A program made the position numbers and the translations under genes. Positions 1 through 6,836 of a stretch of DNA of 11,159 nucleotides are shown here, one piece after another (positions within the stretch are counted from its first letter, which is position 1; each line of letters begins with the position of its first letter). The DNA comes from an uncultured Clostridia bacterium (GTDB taxonomy: Bacteria; Bacillota; Clostridia; JAAYHZ01): contig CALCRE010000151.1 in the NCBI GenBank assembly GCA_937894465.1, positions 1-11,159 on the forward strand, in the 5' to 3' direction. The notes beneath the pieces are model-generated. The model had not been told where the DNA came from and did no database searches. It worked only from the letters and a program-made list of their open reading frames with translations.

Positions 1-3000
1 TTAAAAAAAGTATAGAACAAAAGGAAGGCGGACCGACATTTACATTTTATGACGGCCCACCGACAGCTAATGGAAAACCACATATAGGGCACATCTTGAC
101 AAGGGTGATCAAGGACATCATACCCCGATACAAAACCATGAAAGGATATTATGTGTTGCGTAAAGCGGGATGGGACACTCATGGTTTGCCGGTGGAGCTT
201 GAAGTTGAAAAACAATTGGGTATCGACGGCAAACAAGATATTGAAAAATACGGTGTTGAACCGTTTATAAAAAAATGCAAAGAAAGTGTATGGAAATATC
301 GTGGCGAGTGGGAAAGGATGAGTGACCGTGTCGGCTTTTGGGCGGACATGGAGCATCCTTATGTCACCTATGAAAATAACTATATCGAATCGGTATGGTG
401 GTCTTTGAAAACCATTTGGGAAAAAGACCTTTTGTACAAGGGGCATAAAATCATTCCTTATTGCCCTCGTTGCGGAACTTCTTTGTCCAGTCATGAAGTT
501 GCTCAAGGTTATAAGGATGTAAAAGAAAAATCCGTTATCGTCAAGTTCAAGATCAAAGGAGAAGACAACGGATATATATTAGCTTGGACTACTACACCTT
601 GGACATTACCCTCCAACGTAGCATTAACGGTGAACCCGGATGAAAACTACGTAAGGGTTAGGTTTGGTGATGAAGAATATATTTTAGCCCAAGCATTGGC
701 AAAAAACGTGTTAAAGCATGATTATACCGTTTTGGAAATCAAAAAGGGAGAAGAATACGTAGGCCTGGAGTATGAACCTTTGTTCGATTATGCAAAGCCT
801 GATAAGAAAGCTTATTATGTCGTTTCTGACCGTTATGTTCAGCTGGACGAGGGTACCGGAATTGTTCACTGTGCTCCGGCATTTGGAGAAGACGACTCTA
901 GAGTAGGTAAAAAATATGATTTGCCCTTTGTTCAATTAGTGAATGATCGAGGCAGGTTTGTTGATTCTGTCACCGATTGGGCCGGTTTTTTTGTCAAGGA
1001 TGCCGATCCTAGAATCATCAAGAACCTGGAAGAACGCGGATTGTTGTTTGAAGCATTAGATTATGAACACTCTTATCCGTTTTGCTGGCGTTGCGATACT
1101 TCCTTGATTTATTATGCTCAGGACACTTGGTTTATCCGAATGACCGCATTAAAAGACCGTTTGGTGGAGAACAACCGAAAGATCAATTGGTATCCTCCCG
1201 CAATCGGTGAGAACCGCTTCGGTAATTTCCTTGAAAACGTTGTAGACTGGGGATTAAGCCGGTCGAGATATTGGGGTACACCTCTGCCTATTTGGGAATG
1301 TTCCTGTGGACATAGGGAATGTATCGGCAGTATCAAAGAGTTAAAGCAAAAAGGAATCGACGTACCGGATGATATTGAATTACACAAACCCTATATTGAC
1401 AATGTCTTCTTAAAGTGTGAAAAATGCGGCGGCAAAATGAAACGTGTATCCGAAGTCATCGACTGTTGGTATGACTCCGGCTCCATGCCCTTTGCCCAAT
1501 GGCATTATCCATTTGAAAACCAGGATGTATTCAAGGATAACTTTCCCGCGGATTTCATCAGCGAGGCGTTGGACCAGACAAGGGGTTGGTTCTACACATT
1601 GCATGCCATTTCAAACTTGTTGTTTGATCAACCTGCCTATAAAAACTGTATCGTATTAGGATTGGTACAAGATAAAGACGGTCAAAAAATGAGCAAGCAC
1701 AAAGGGAATGTAGTAGATCCTTGGACTGTTTTGGATAAACAAGGAGCCGATGCGGTCAGATGGTATTTTTATTCTGCCAGTGCACCTTGGTTGCCCAGTC
1801 GTTTTCATGAGCAAGCGGTGAATGAAGGTCAACGGAAGTTTATGGGTACATTGTGGAATACTTATGCTTTCTACATCATGTATGCCGAAATCGACAACTT
1901 CAATCCTATTGACCATACTCTTGAATACGATAAATTGTCCTCGTTGGATCGTTGGTTGTTATCCAAATGCAACTCCTTGATTCAATATGTGGACAAATGT
2001 TTGGATTCATACAAGATCACAGAATCTGCACGTGCCATGCAAAATTTGGTAGATGAAATGAGCAATTGGTATGTAAGAAGAAGCAGGGAAATTTTTTGGC
2101 AGGAAGGAATGCCCCAAGATAAGATCAACGCTTATATGACTTTGTATACCGTTTTGGAAGCATTGATCAAGCTGGCTGCTCCGTTTACACCCTTTATTTC
2201 TGAAGAAATCTATCAAAACCTAGTTCGTTCGGTCAACCCGAATGCTCCGGAATCGGTTCATTTATGTTCTTATCCCACAGTTGATTCTTCCATGATTGAC
2301 AAGTCCTTAGAGGATAAGATGGAGGCTGTACTGAATATCGTAACATTAGGAAGATCCTGCAGAAACACGGCAAACATTAAGAACAGACAGCCCCTTAGCA
2401 GGCTATATATAAAGAGCGAGCAAGCATTGGAACCGGAATATGTTGAAATCATAAAGAATGAGTTGAACATAAAAAATGTTTCCGTCATTGAAGACGAAGA
2501 GGAATTTTCCACATACAGCTTCAAGCCTCAGCTCAAGACAGTAGGTCCTAAGTATGGTAAATTGCTGCCCGCCATCAACGAGTATTTGAAATCTGCAGAC
2601 GGTAGTTTGCTGATGAAAGAATTAAGAAGCAACGGAAACATATCTTTTGATGCTAATGGGCAGACCGTAGTGTTGAATGAAGAGGATGTTCTCTACGAAA
2701 CGGCAAAAAAAGAAGGCTATGTGACGGATCGGAATGAAAACACCGTTGTGGTCATCAGCACGGAATTAACCCGTGAATTGATTGATGAAGGCTACTTGAG
2801 GGAAATCTTGAGTAAAATTCAAACCATGCGAAAAGAAGCGGACTTTGAAATATTGGATAACATCAACGTGTATTACATGGGAAGCGAACTGATTACAGAA
2901 TTATTCAACCGCTTCGATGAGATCATAAAAAAAGAAGTTTTAGCTAAAGAAATCATCACCGGAAGAGCCGAAGGCTATATTAAAGAATGGAACATCAATG

Positions 3001-3035
3001 GCGAGGATGTAACGTTAGGGGTACAGAAGATATAA
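1..3035 (+). CDS. ileS: Isoleucyl-tRNA synthetase, type 2, 5'-truncated by window edge
   Basis: Charges tRNA-Ile with isoleucine in the cytoplasm (class I aminoacyl-tRNA synthetase). The open frame runs in from the left edge (first whole codon at base 3), so the true start and any leader are outside the window; about 20-30 N-terminal residues are missing judging from the usual place of the HIGH motif. Visible landmarks are GPPTANGKPHIGH (HIGH at 81-92), a CPRC zinc knuckle near 462-473, the editing-domain motif WTTTPWTLP near 585-611, GTGIVHCAPAFGEDD in the editing pocket, a second Cys cluster (CSCG...CEKCGG) near 1300-1430, and KMSKH at 1686-1700 in place of KMSKS. The GPPTANG-PHIGH and KMSKHKGNVVDPW forms and the implied length of about 1030 residues fit the eukaryote-like IleRS2 group rather than the ~930-residue bacterial type 1. 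The TTG at 96 lies inside the Rossmann core and is not the start. A terminator follows the stop. Confidence 0.97.
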   Translation, partial: KKSIEQKEGGPTFTFYDGPPTANGKPHIGHILTRVIKDIIPRYKTMKGYYVLRKAGWDTHGLPVELEVEKQLGIDGKQDIEKYGVEPFIKKCKESVWKYRGEWERMSDRVGFWADMEHPYVTYENNYIESVWWSLKTIWEKDLLYKGHKIIPYCPRCGTSLSSHEVAQGYKDVKEKSVIVKFKIKGEDNGYILAWTTTPWTLPSNVALTVNPDENYVRVRFGDEEYILAQALAKNVLKHDYTVLEIKKGEEYVGLEYEPLFDYAKPDKKAYYVVSDRYVQLDEGTGIVHCAPAFGEDDSRVGKKYDLPFVQLVNDRGRFVDSVTDWAGFFVKDADPRIIKNLEERGLLFEALDYEHSYPFCWRCDTSLIYYAQDTWFIRMTALKDRLVENNRKINWYPPAIGENRFGNFLENVVDWGLSRSRYWGTPLPIWECSCGHRECIGSIKELKQKGIDVPDDIELHKPYIDNVFLKCEKCGGKMKRVSEVIDCWYDSGSMPFAQWHYPFENQDVFKDNFPADFISEALDQTRGWFYTLHAISNLLFDQPAYKNCIVLGLVQDKDGQKMSKHKGNVVDPWTVLDKQGADAVRWYFYSASAPWLPSRFHEQAVNEGQRKFMGTLWNTYAFYIMYAEIDNFNPIDHTLEYDKLSSLDRWLLSKCNSLIQYVDKCLDSYKITESARAMQNLVDEMSNWYVRRSREIFWQEGMPQDKINAYMTLYTVLEALIKLAAPFTPFISEEIYQNLVRSVNPNAPESVHLCSYPTVDSSMIDKSLEDKMEAVLNIVTLGRSCRNTANIKNRQPLSRLYIKSEQALEPEYVEIIKNELNIKNVSVIEDEEEFSTYSFKPQLKTVGPKYGKLLPAINEYLKSADGSLLMKELRSNGNISFDANGQTVVLNEEDVLYETAKKEGYVTDRNENTVVVISTELTRELIDEGYLREILSKIQTMRKEADFEILDNINVYYMGSELITELFNRFDEIIKKEVLAKEIITGRAEGYIKEWNINGEDVTLGVQKI

Positions 3036-3057
3036 AGCAAAATAGACTCAAATTTAT

Positions 3058-3099
3058 AGACTGCACCGAAGGATAAAACTTTTAGTGCAGTCTTTTATT
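3058..3099 (+). terminator. Rho-independent terminator after ileS
   Basis: A perfect 9-bp stem, AGACTGCAC (3058-3066) with GTGCAGTCT (3085-3093), encloses an 18-base loop and is followed by a T-rich run (TTTTATTATT). It lies 22 bases after the ileS stop. The nucleotidyltransferase gene converges on the same hairpin from the right, but the minus-strand 3' flank (ATAAATTT) is a weak U-tract, so bidirectional action is only possible, not shown. Confidence 0.8.
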
Positions 3100-3121
3100 A
3101 TTGAAAAGTACTACGCAAACT

Positions 3122-3889
3122 TTAGTCACTTTTCTCATCAAACTTTTCGAAAAGCTCGTCAAACCATTGACCGGCTTGCGGCATCTTCTCCGCTATATCA
3201 TCAAGAGAACCTATTTGCGTGAAGTATTCAAGTCGATTTCGTTCGGAGACCGGGATGTGCTGCGAAATGTGAATTAGGTAGTAGTTAGCATACGCCGGTG
3301 TATAAATTAATCTGAGCAGAACAATTAGCGGCTCTAACACATACCGATTGTAATAAGCATATGCTTCCAGATACTGCCCGCGATGAACGTATTTCTCAAC
3401 ACGAATATGCTGCATCCTGCAGTATTTTGCTTCTTCAAAACGGGATTGATTCCATTTTTCAAACTCAGAAAGGTCAAGAGGTTTGTGGCTAATGATATTG
3501 TCTTTGTCAAATACCACCTTCACTGCTTCGATGCTGTCGTTTTCGTAATAGACGTATTCTTCCTTCGGGCGGCTGTGGAGTTGCCAGCAGAAGTCAATCA
3601 TAAGGTATTTACTCGTTCCGGCAAGATGGTATATTCGCTGACGGATTTTAGGATGGTCGTGACGCATAACGTATTTATAGTCAATAGCAGAAAGTTCGGT
3701 CAAGACGTTTTCAACCGCTTCATATGCCTTTTCCTCATATTCATCCTCAAAATCAACCCAAATATCAATGTCACTATATTCGTCTGCAGTACCTACTGCG
3801 TCTGCACCCTCAAGCCAAAGAGCGTAGATATAGGGCAAGGGCTCTAACGCTTCATGCAGTTTATTGATAATGATGTTTTTATTAAGCAT
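3122..3889 (-). CDS. Nucleotidyltransferase-domain protein, antibiotic-adenylyltransferase-like
   Basis: Predicted cytoplasmic enzyme of about 255 residues that would transfer a nucleotide to an unknown small molecule. The N-terminal half has the pol-beta-type nucleotidyltransferase signature: a glycine-rich segment EGADAVGTADEYSDIDIWV (residues 27-45) with metal-binding Asp40 and Asp42, and a third candidate carboxylate, Asp99, in the strand YLMIDFCW. The C-terminal half is helical and Tyr/Leu-rich, as in lincosamide and aminoglycoside nucleotidyltransferases, where it forms the substrate-side helical domain. I place the start at the ATG at 3889 because AAGGAG (3898-3903) sits 8 bases upstream; a GTG at 3898 would overlap that site. 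It is last in a four-gene minus-strand operon, and its ribosome binding site overlaps the stop of the preceding acetyltransferase, suggesting coupled translation. The family also contains members with no known resistance role, so the substrate is unassigned. Confidence 0.8.
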   Translation of the reverse strand: MLNKNIIINKLHEALEPLPYIYALWLEGADAVGTADEYSDIDIWVDFEDEYEEKAYEAVENVLTELSAIDYKYVMRHDHPKIRQRIYHLAGTSKYLMIDFCWQLHSRPKEEYVYYENDSIEAVKVVFDKDNIISHKPLDLSEFEKWNQSRFEEAKYCRMQHIRVEKYVHRGQYLEAYAYYNRYVLEPLIVLLRLIYTPAYANYYLIHISQHIPVSERNRLEYFTQIGSLDDIAEKMPQAGQWFDELFEKFDEKSD

Positions 3890-3897
3890 ATTGAACA

Positions 3898-3903
3898 CTC
3901 CTT
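3898..3903 (-). promoter_or_regulatory. Ribosome binding site of the nucleotidyltransferase gene
   Basis: AAGGAG on the minus strand lies 8 bases before the ATG at 3889 and overlaps the TAA (3904-3902) of the upstream acetyltransferase gene. It decides the start in favour of ATG over the in-frame GTG three codons earlier, and it is consistent with translational coupling of the two genes. Confidence 0.8.
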
Positions 3904-4651
3904 AACACGTTGGTAAACATTCCAACCCATCAAACTTACCCTTATATGCGCATACCCACGCAGGAAAATAACCTGCTCTGTGCGCGACACGCTGTGAAGC
4001 AATGTTTGAGGATGCGGTACCATAATAGGGAACATATCCCCGTTCTAAAACTTCAAGAGTCAAACGATTAACAAGATACGCAGCCAATCCATAGTTTCGG
4101 TATTCGGGAAGCACATCAATACCGACCTGCCACATCATAGCACAATCACTGCTTGCTCCTGCCATACCTACAATTCTGCCATCCTTTTTCGCTAGCATCA
4201 CCAAAATGTCGGGCCTCGGGTGACTAGCATCATATTGAATAGCGTTGCGAAATCCCTCGTATCTGTATAGCAGTGGTATATTACTCTGCTCGACAATTTC
4301 ATAAGCAAACCCGTCAGGCGAAGTCAGCTGCTTTATTTGTGGTAAGTCGGGTAAGTAATACAGGCTGTGTCCATACACAAAGGACATGGAGAACGCCTCG
4401 TCGCGAACTTTGCCTTCAAGTAGAGGTTTCACAATTTCAAGTATCTTCGGCGATGCAGAAACGACAATGGACTGACCCATAGACAGCATTTCAAAGTGTT
4501 GTTCACTTCGGGGGAATGGTCTACGACCTGGGTTGTCCTTAACCTCAGTGAAAATGAAACTGTCCTTGTTACCATTTAAATCGTTAATCGTACAGTTCAT
4601 ATCTGTTGCAAGCTGTGATTGTACGAGATGTAGCATTTTATGAGATGTCAT
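3902..4651 (-). CDS. GNAT-family N-acetyltransferase with long N-terminal region
   Basis: Predicted acetyl-CoA-dependent acetyltransferase of 249 residues; acceptor unknown. The GNAT core is in the C-terminal half: the strand preceding motif A (DILVMLAKKDGRIVGMAG, about 148-165), motif A QVGIDVLPEYRNYGLAAYLV (about 175-194) with the R-x-x-G-x-A pyrophosphate-binding loop R185-N-Y-G-L-A, and motif B TASSNIASQRVAHRAGYFPAW (about 212-232). About 110 residues precede the core, longer than the ~150-190-residue single-domain norm. They may be a degenerate first GNAT-like domain, but I see no acetyl-CoA loop there. The start ATG is preceded by GAGGAG (4660-4665) at good spacing. It lies 15 bases after the preceding GNAT gene, and its stop overlaps the ribosome binding site of the nucleotidyltransferase gene. 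The two GNAT genes in this operon do not look like recent duplicates. Confidence 0.85.
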   Translation of the reverse strand: MTSHKMLHLVQSQLATDMNCTINDLNGNKDSFIFTEVKDNPGRRPFPRSEQHFEMLSMGQSIVVSASPKILEIVKPLLEGKVRDEAFSMSFVYGHSLYYLPDLPQIKQLTSPDGFAYEIVEQSNIPLLYRYEGFRNAIQYDASHPRPDILVMLAKKDGRIVGMAGASSDCAMMWQVGIDVLPEYRNYGLAAYLVNRLTLEVLERGYVPYYGTASSNIASQRVAHRAGYFPAWVCAYKGKFDGLECLPTC

Positions 4652-4666
4652 GTGAAAATCTCCTCG

Positions 4667-5245
4667 TTATAGATTCAAATACCATATAAGCTGTACTTCA
4701 TGCCGATATTCCGGTTCATTGTAATAGGCGTATTCGTCTACCGCGGACAGGACAGCTCCCTGTTTATGATAGAACTTTACAGCCGGAATATTATTGTTTT
4801 GACATTCTATTTTCATCTGTACAAGCCCCTGCTCACGGGACCAATCCACAGCCATATCAAATAATGCCTGTCCTACACCTTGATGCTTATATGTATCAGC
4901 CACCCGAATATCCCAAAGCACGGCGAGGTCGTTTCTCCCTGAGAGCATATTGATTTCTTTGGTACGGGTCGCTACTGTTGCACCACCGATAGGCCGTTCT
5001 CCGACAAATGCCATAAAGAATGCCCAATTGGAAATGTTCCACCGTTTTTCCCATCTCGTTATGCTCTCGTCATCACTGGTGCAGAAGTTTTTAATATATG
5101 GTTCTACGGGAGTTTCTACAAGTGTAAATCCACCCAAACCCCGATTGTCCTTTTCAATTCGGTAATAAGCGGATACGTGGACAATCATTGGGATTTGGTC
5201 GTATTGGGGAAAGTAGGTTGTATCAACCTTTTTGTATGTAATCAT
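4667..5245 (-). CDS. GNAT-family N-acetyltransferase, streptothricin-acetyltransferase-like
   Basis: Predicted 192-residue single-domain acetyltransferase. Motif A is VLWDIRVADTYKHQGVGQALFDMA (about 109-132 in outline), with the Q/H-x-G-x-G acetyl-CoA loop HQGVGQA. Motif B is IECQNNNIPAVKFYHKQGA (146-164), and the tail EVQLIWYLNL closes the fold. The E-x-QNNN-x-A-x-KFY-x-K-x-G segment and the IWYL ending recall the Sat/SatA streptothricin acetyltransferase group, but many uncharacterised Bacillota GNATs share them, so a resistance role is inference. The start ATG directly follows the TGA of the amidotransferase-like gene (TGAATG, no gap), and AAGGAG (5252-5257) lies 6 bases upstream inside the end of that gene. 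This points to translational coupling. No signal peptide or membrane segment is seen. Confidence 0.87.
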   Translation of the reverse strand: MITYKKVDTTYFPQYDQIPMIVHVSAYYRIEKDNRGLGGFTLVETPVEPYIKNFCTSDDESITRWEKRWNISNWAFFMAFVGERPIGGATVATRTKEINMLSGRNDLAVLWDIRVADTYKHQGVGQALFDMAVDWSREQGLVQMKIECQNNNIPAVKFYHKQGAVLSAVDEYAYYNEPEYRHEVQLIWYLNL

Positions 5246-6292
5246 TCAATTCTCCTTAATAAATTCATATGGTTCAATATAAAAGCGAAGGGCAGTGAGA
5301 TCATCAAACGCACCAGGTACAGCCTTTGGTTTGATTTGGATTCTTTTTTGATCGTTCATACAACGCAATATTTCGTAAACAAGCATGGCACTTTGGTCAG
5401 GTGCATCTTTCATAAATAAGGGTTCGCACAAAGAACACATTGCGCCTATGGACAATGGCTTTTCATCGGACAGTTTTTCTTCTATAAAACTGTATGCACA
5501 TTTCCATATATAAGGTGTGATTGCCTCCACTTTAGCTTTTGGATGTGTGAAAGGTATGCATGAAAAGCCGTTATGAGTTATGATGGAGGTGGCATTTTCA
5601 GGTAGAAGTGTAACATGACCTACATAGTTTGGGAAAGCAATGGCAGCAGTTGATATATATGCTCCATCCTCGGAAAAGCCAAGTGTCATAGGCATATTTA
5701 CCCGCGCTACGGTAATCTGTTCAGGTTCCGCAATACTTAACAAAACACCTACAATTTCAGCCGGCATTTCTTCGAAAGCTCTTGTCATAGCCTCGGCTCC
5801 GCTCATACCTGATTGAATATGCCATGTGATCCGCTGACACATAATATCGCTCATATGAACGCATGATCCGTCCGGTAGCCGGGGATAACTGCCTATACGC
5901 TTTTCAGCCCTTGATGTAAATTTATAACCTGCTTGAATCAATTGGGCGGCAATTTCACCGGTTGCCGGAGAATCTTTAAATATTCCCGGTGCACCGTTGG
6001 CGACATATGCCGCGCTTCCATCTCTGCCGATAAACGGGTGTGCCCATTCATCGCCGCCTCCTGATTTCGAGCGGCTGTGAATAATTCCGATATTGCCCGG
6101 AAGCGATGCCGCATCAGTCAAAGACAAGAGTCTATTCATGCCTCCGGTAAGTTTTGCATAATGGATTTTGCCTTCATGAAGGGTGGCCAGGCCGCTGTAA
6201 TAGCCACCTCCGAAACCTTCCTCACGTAGCATCATATCAATTAGTACAGGAGCGGCACGCTTTGTTCCGTTATATCCTGCAATATTACACAT
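5246..6292 (-). CDS. Stand-alone class II glutamine amidotransferase-like protein
   Basis: First gene of the minus-strand operon, 348 residues. It begins Met-Cys-Asn-Ile-Ala-Gly-Tyr, the pattern of Ntn-type (class II) glutaminase domains in which Met1 is removed and Cys2 becomes the nucleophile. Other landmarks of the fold are GGGYYSGLAT (28-37), IGIIHSRSKSGGGDEWAHPF (68-87, in the place of the family's H-S/T-R substrate loop) and VANGAPG (97-103, the Asn-Gly oxyanion region). Such domains hydrolyse glutamine and pass ammonia to a partner synthase. Here no sugar-isomerase (SIS), PRPP-transferase or synthetase domain follows; the remaining ~200 residues are not recognised beyond a general GlmS-glutaminase likeness. 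The start ATG has AAGGTGG (6300-6306) 7 bases upstream. The ammonia acceptor is unknown. An Ntn-hydrolase acting on another amide is an alternative. Confidence 0.8.
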   Translation of the reverse strand: MCNIAGYNGTKRAAPVLIDMMLREEGFGGGYYSGLATLHEGKIHYAKLTGGMNRLLSLTDAASLPGNIGIIHSRSKSGGGDEWAHPFIGRDGSAAYVANGAPGIFKDSPATGEIAAQLIQAGYKFTSRAEKRIGSYPRLPDGSCVHMSDIMCQRITWHIQSGMSGAEAMTRAFEEMPAEIVGVLLSIAEPEQITVARVNMPMTLGFSEDGAYISTAAIAFPNYVGHVTLLPENATSIITHNGFSCIPFTHPKAKVEAITPYIWKCAYSFIEEKLSDEKPLSIGAMCSLCEPLFMKDAPDQSAMLVYEILRCMNDQKRIQIKPKAVPGAFDDLTALRFYIEPYEFIKEN

Positions 6293-6322
6293 AGATTCAC
6301 CACCTTGTCTTGTTATAATAGC

Positions 6323-6331
6323 ATTATAGCA
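6323..6331 (-). promoter_or_regulatory. Extended -10 promoter of the minus-strand operon
   Basis: On the minus strand the sequence reads TGCTATAAT, a perfect -10 hexamer with the TG extension. A 17-base spacer puts TATCAT at the -35 place, a poor match, so recognition would rest on the extended -10. Transcription would start near 6316, giving a leader of about 24 bases before the ATG at 6292. The box forms half of an inverted repeat, TATAAT-AGC-ATTATA (6314-6328). Confidence 0.6.
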
Positions 6332-6338
6332 GTATGGA

Positions 6339-6762
6339 CATTGGCATGATATGTTTTATAATAAAAGATTCCACCATGAGGGACATTACCCAAACGAATA
6401 ACCGGACGGACCTTGATTCACAAATTACATGGAAGCGTTGCAATCTCCTGAAAGGGCCTATTGTGATTGCCGATGTATCAGATAACACGGTGCAGGTACT
6501 CCAGGAGACGGTACTCATGTTCTTAGAAAAATGATGGAGATGAATGTGAAAAATGCAGCAGGGGCTTTGATTAACGATTCCCAAACAATAGAAAAAGCAA
6601 AGCATGCCGGTTCGAGCTATCTTTTTCAACAAAGGGCCTATGGTGGTGATCGATTTTAACGAGGCCAGAGTGCCGGTTTCAGGCAGAAGAGCACAACCTT
6701 ATGATTCGGAGATGTTCATAAGGATGGATATTGAACCGTTGGATTTTGATGAAATCGTTTAA
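6339..6762 (+). pseudogene. Decayed 3' part of an MlrC-like M81 metallopeptidase gene
   Basis: No intact gene lies here, but conceptual pieces in two frames join into one protein-like path. Frame of base 6339 gives WHDMFYNKRFHHEGHYPNE (6342-6398), then a stop. After stops at 6399 and 6414 the same frame gives MEALQSPE (6429-6452). The next frame gives KGPIVIADVSDN (6451-6486). The first frame then resumes with GAGTPGDGTHVLRKMMEM and NVKNAAGALINDSQTIEKA (from 6489). The second frame finally gives KGPMVVIDFNEARVPVSGRR and AQPYDSEMFIRMDIEPLDFD (6631-6762). These match what I recall of the MlrC C-terminal domain: G-P-V-V-hydrophobic-A-D-x-x-DN-P-G-x-G-x-x-GD-x-T near its start, and a later R-x-QPYD-x-E-x-F...I-x-P-x-D-(F/Y) stretch. 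The long N-terminal domain, about 70 residues in the middle, and the tail after the last motif appear lost. It stops 75 bases before alr. Confidence 0.72.
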
Positions 6763-6798
6763 ATTATATATTAACATTCTTTTCTTTTGCACCATTTG

Positions 6799-6807
6799 TG
6801 ATATAAT
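6799..6807 (+). promoter_or_regulatory. Extended -10 promoter for the alr operon
   Basis: TGATATAAT is a perfect -10 hexamer with the upstream TG, placed in the 74-base gap between the M81 remnant and alr. No good -35 is seen at 16-18 bases (CTTTTC lies at 17). Transcription would begin near 6814, leaving a leader of about 23 bases before the alr ATG. No operator or riboswitch-like structure is visible in so short a leader. Confidence 0.6.
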
Positions 6808-6836
6808 CAAGAAAACCATCAGAAAAGCGTGGTAAA

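Noticed and set aside
96..98. TTG at 96 as the ileS start
   Set aside because: The frame is open to the left edge and encodes the HIGH motif at 81-92, upstream of this codon; a start here would delete the catalytic motif.
3383..3847. A 154-codon plus-strand ORF opposite the nucleotidyltransferase gene
   Set aside because: It lies wholly antisense to a gene with clear motifs and a ribosome binding site; its translation is rich in Phe/Val in the manner of shadow frames.
3890..3898. GTG at 3898 as nucleotidyltransferase start
   Set aside because: It overlaps the AAGGAG site that correctly serves the ATG at 3889.
6334..6534. A 66-codon plus-strand ORF as a small independent gene
   Set aside because: It has no ribosome binding site, and its best-matching segment is only one frame of the M81 remnant; neighbouring frames carry the rest of the same domain.
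6324..6632. A 102-codon minus-strand ORF across the M81 remnant
   Set aside because: Its translation is low-complexity, Cys/Ser/Phe-rich shadow sequence antisense to the fossil, with no start signal; it also overlaps the promoter of the minus-strand operon.
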